Origin: an uncultured Clostridia bacterium
GTDB taxonomy: Bacteria; Bacillota; Clostridia; Oscillospirales; CAG-272
Reading direction: 5' to 3'
Length of the DNA: 25,438 nt
Assembly: GCA_904501985.1 (NCBI GenBank)
Contig: CAJGCT010000028.1
Location: 1-25,438 of the forward strand
The notes under the pieces were generated by a model. It had not been told where the DNA came from. It made no database searches and saw only the letters and a list, made by a program, of their open reading frames with translations. Of this stretch, positions 24,171 through 25,438 are shown piece after piece; positions within the stretch are counted from its first letter, which is position 1, and each line of letters opens with the position of its first letter. The translations under genes and the position numbers were made by a program.

Positions 24171-24566
24171 ATGGACAAAAAGAAGCAAAAGCAAAAAAAG
24201 TACTCGTCAGAATTCAAAATATGTGTTATAATGGATATGCGGGAACACCATCTAGGATATCGAGAAACCGCAAGGAAACATTTTGGAGCCAAGAACCGAG
24301 TTGAAGAAGAACTCTACAAAGGCAACATAAAAAGGTGGGAACGCATATACTTAGAAGAAGGAGCCGAAGGTCTGATGAAAGAAAGACGAGGCATAGCTTG
24401 TAAAGCAAGCGGTTGTAACAAAGGGCGTCCACCTAAGCTTGACAAGAAGGTAGAAGAAGATCTTATCGCCGAGAATCAGCGTCTTAGAATGGAGATCGAG
24501 TACTTAAAAAAACTCGATGCCTTAGTTCAGAAAAGGTTGCAAGAGGAAAGGAAAAGGCGTACATAA
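24171..24566 (+). CDS. IS3-family transposase OrfA
   Basis: DNA-binding subunit of the transposase, 131 residues from the ATG at 24171. It has an N-terminal helix-turn-helix (about YSSEFKICVIMDMREH through GYRETARKHF) and a C-terminal leucine-zipper-like coiled coil (ENQRLRMEIEYLKKLDALV) for dimerisation. GGAGG lies 11 bases upstream, a little far, and a TTG start at 24153 is possible. The OrfB frame is -1 relative to this one, as in IS3 elements that make a fused OrfAB by programmed frameshift. An A7 run in frame TTA-AAA-AAA (24506-24512) is the best slippery candidate. Confidence 0.92.
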   Translation: MDKKKQKQKKYSSEFKICVIMDMREHHLGYRETARKHFGAKNRVEEELYKGNIKRWERIYLEEGAEGLMKERRGIACKASGCNKGRPPKLDKKVEEDLIAENQRLRMEIEYLKKLDALVQKRLQEERKRRT

Positions 24567-24604
24567 TAGATGAACTAAGGCAAAGATATTCGCTGAAAGA
24601 TTTA

Positions 24605-25402
24605 TTGAAATTAGCTGGATTGGCTAGAAGTACCTTTTACTACTATATCAAGCACAAAAACAAGGATAAATACGAAGTCGTAAAAGCGGAGATCACCAAT
24701 ATCTTCATTCAACACAAAGGAAGGTACGGATATCGTAGAGTTATGGCGGTTTTGCACGCAAAGGGCTACCATATCAATCATAAAACCGTTTTGAAGCTGA
24801 TGAGACACCTTGAGTTGAAAGGAAAGCAGCGTAAGAACGATAAATATCATTCTTACAAAGGAGAAGTTGGCAAGGTTGCAGATAATCTTTTGAAAAGAAA
24901 ATTTTACGCAGACAAGCCCTTTGAGAAACTAACAACTGATGTTACAGAGTTTAAAATCGGTGATGAAAAGGTTTATCTTTCACCGGTACTCGATATGTTC
25001 AACCGTGAAATTGTATCTTACTCTATTTCTACGAGTCCAAACTTGCAACAAGTTAGAGATATGCTAAACGGATTATTTGACAAACTTCCTGATGAAGCAC
25101 GACCATTGTTCCACTCCGATCAGGGCTGGCAATATCAACACGCCGAATACCAACGGCTTCTTGCCGAGCATAACATTACCCAAAGTATGTCACGTAAAGG
25201 AAACTGTATGGACAATGGCATAATGGAAAACTTTTTTGGCAGGCTCAAAGTTGAAATGTATTATGGCGAAAAATTTGAATCCCCTAGGGGATTCATTGAA
25301 AAGTTAGAAGAATACATACATTACTACAACAATGAGAGAATTTCTCTCAAATTAAAAGGAATGAGCCCGGTACAATTCCGAACTCATTCTCAATCAATTT
25401 AA
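24605..25402 (+). CDS. IS3-family transposase OrfB (DDE integrase domain)
   Basis: Catalytic part of the transposase with the rve integrase core. The DDE triad is visible as Asp112 (TTDVTEF), Asp172 (HSDQGWQY) and Glu208 (MDNGIMENFFG), with 35 residues between the last two as in IS3. An HTH_21-type segment (KGRYGYRRV) precedes it. The start at TTG 24605 is nominal: family sequence (IIDELRQRYSLKDLL) extends upstream in the same frame to about 24551 within the end of orfA, so the functional product is probably the OrfAB fusion by -1 frameshifting. The frame is intact to its TAA, so the element may be active. Confidence 0.93.
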   Translation: MKLAGLARSTFYYYIKHKNKDKYEVVKAEITNIFIQHKGRYGYRRVMAVLHAKGYHINHKTVLKLMRHLELKGKQRKNDKYHSYKGEVGKVADNLLKRKFYADKPFEKLTTDVTEFKIGDEKVYLSPVLDMFNREIVSYSISTSPNLQQVRDMLNGLFDKLPDEARPLFHSDQGWQYQHAEYQRLLAEHNITQSMSRKGNCMDNGIMENFFGRLKVEMYYGEKFESPRGFIEKLEEYIHYYNNERISLKLKGMSPVQFRTHSQSI

Positions 25403-25411
25403 TATTTAATC

Positions 25412-25438
25412 TTTGTCTAAACTTTTGGGTTCACTTCA
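25412..25438 (-). repeat. Right terminal inverted repeat of the IS
   Basis: Read on the minus strand it begins TGAAGTGAACCCAAAAG and pairs with the left end; it reaches the last base of the window. Confidence 0.75.

Larger units (their letters stand above)
24125..25438 (+). mobile_element. IS3-family insertion sequence (IS150-like ends)
   Basis: Element of about 1.31 kb with two overlapping-frame ORFs and imperfect terminal inverted repeats. The left end begins TGATATGCACCCCAAAAG; the right end, read inward, begins TGAAGTGAACCCAAAAG. Both continue with a TTAGACA block. Both termini have the family's TG...CA ends. The right end coincides with the last base of the window, so the target duplication cannot be tested. 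It is inserted about 55 bases after the rplA terminator, where it should do little harm to rplA. Slightly inner ends (24130 and 25433) are also possible. Confidence 0.85.

Overview
The window looks like a chromosomal segment from an anaerobic low-to-mid GC Bacillota, most likely Clostridia of the Oscillospirales/Ruminococcus type. The evidence is the gene set and style: rpmG-secE-nusG-rplK-rplA, ireB, paired M16 proteases of the YfmF/YfmH type next to lgt and folD, an E1-E2-E3 complex, a glycyl-radical-enzyme remnant, strong AGGAGG ribosome binding sites and near-consensus sigma-A promoters. This is inferred from gene families, not from a marker search.

Layout. (1) Bases 1-4700, minus strand: a DeoR-type regulator followed by 2-oxoacid dehydrogenase E2, E3 and the 5' part of E1, cut by the window start. 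A consensus promoter with nearby inverted AAATGTTAA-type sites sits in front. (2) 4784-11800, minus strand: a tightly packed run comEC - yfmF-like - yfmH-like - lgt - folD. The comEC frame is interrupted by a single in-frame TAG, and its leader carries a 50-codon remnant of a pyruvate formate-lyase-like enzyme. (3) 11915-15493: an LtaS/OpgB-type phosphoglycerol transferase (plus) converges on a tyrosine recombinase plus HAD phosphatase pair (minus) at a shared bidirectional terminator. (4) 15562-18666, plus: two unrecognised membrane proteins and a YgiQ-type radical SAM protein. (5) 18743-21438, plus: ireB - ribF - a D,D-carboxypeptidase-like protein with altered active-site motifs. (6) 21524-24069, plus: rpmG-secE-nusG-rplK-rplA with a long structured leader, ending in a terminator. 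(7) 24125-25438: a complete-looking IS3-family element (IS150-like ends) that runs exactly to the window end.

How the genes work together. Region 1 encodes oxidative decarboxylation of a 2-oxoacid to an acyl-CoA, probably under local DeoR control by a phosphorylated metabolite. Region 2 mixes DNA uptake (ComEC), lipoprotein maturation (Lgt), one-carbon folate metabolism (FolD) and a protease pair of uncertain function. Regions 3 and 5 contain cell-envelope functions. Region 6 is core transcription/translation machinery.

I see no clearly new multi-gene system. The observations most worth a second look are the amber codon splitting comEC, the paired inverted sites around the deoR-pdh promoter, the carboxypeptidase-like protein lacking the usual SxN and KTG motifs, and the structured leader of rpmG. 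No tRNA, rRNA or CRISPR array was recognised.
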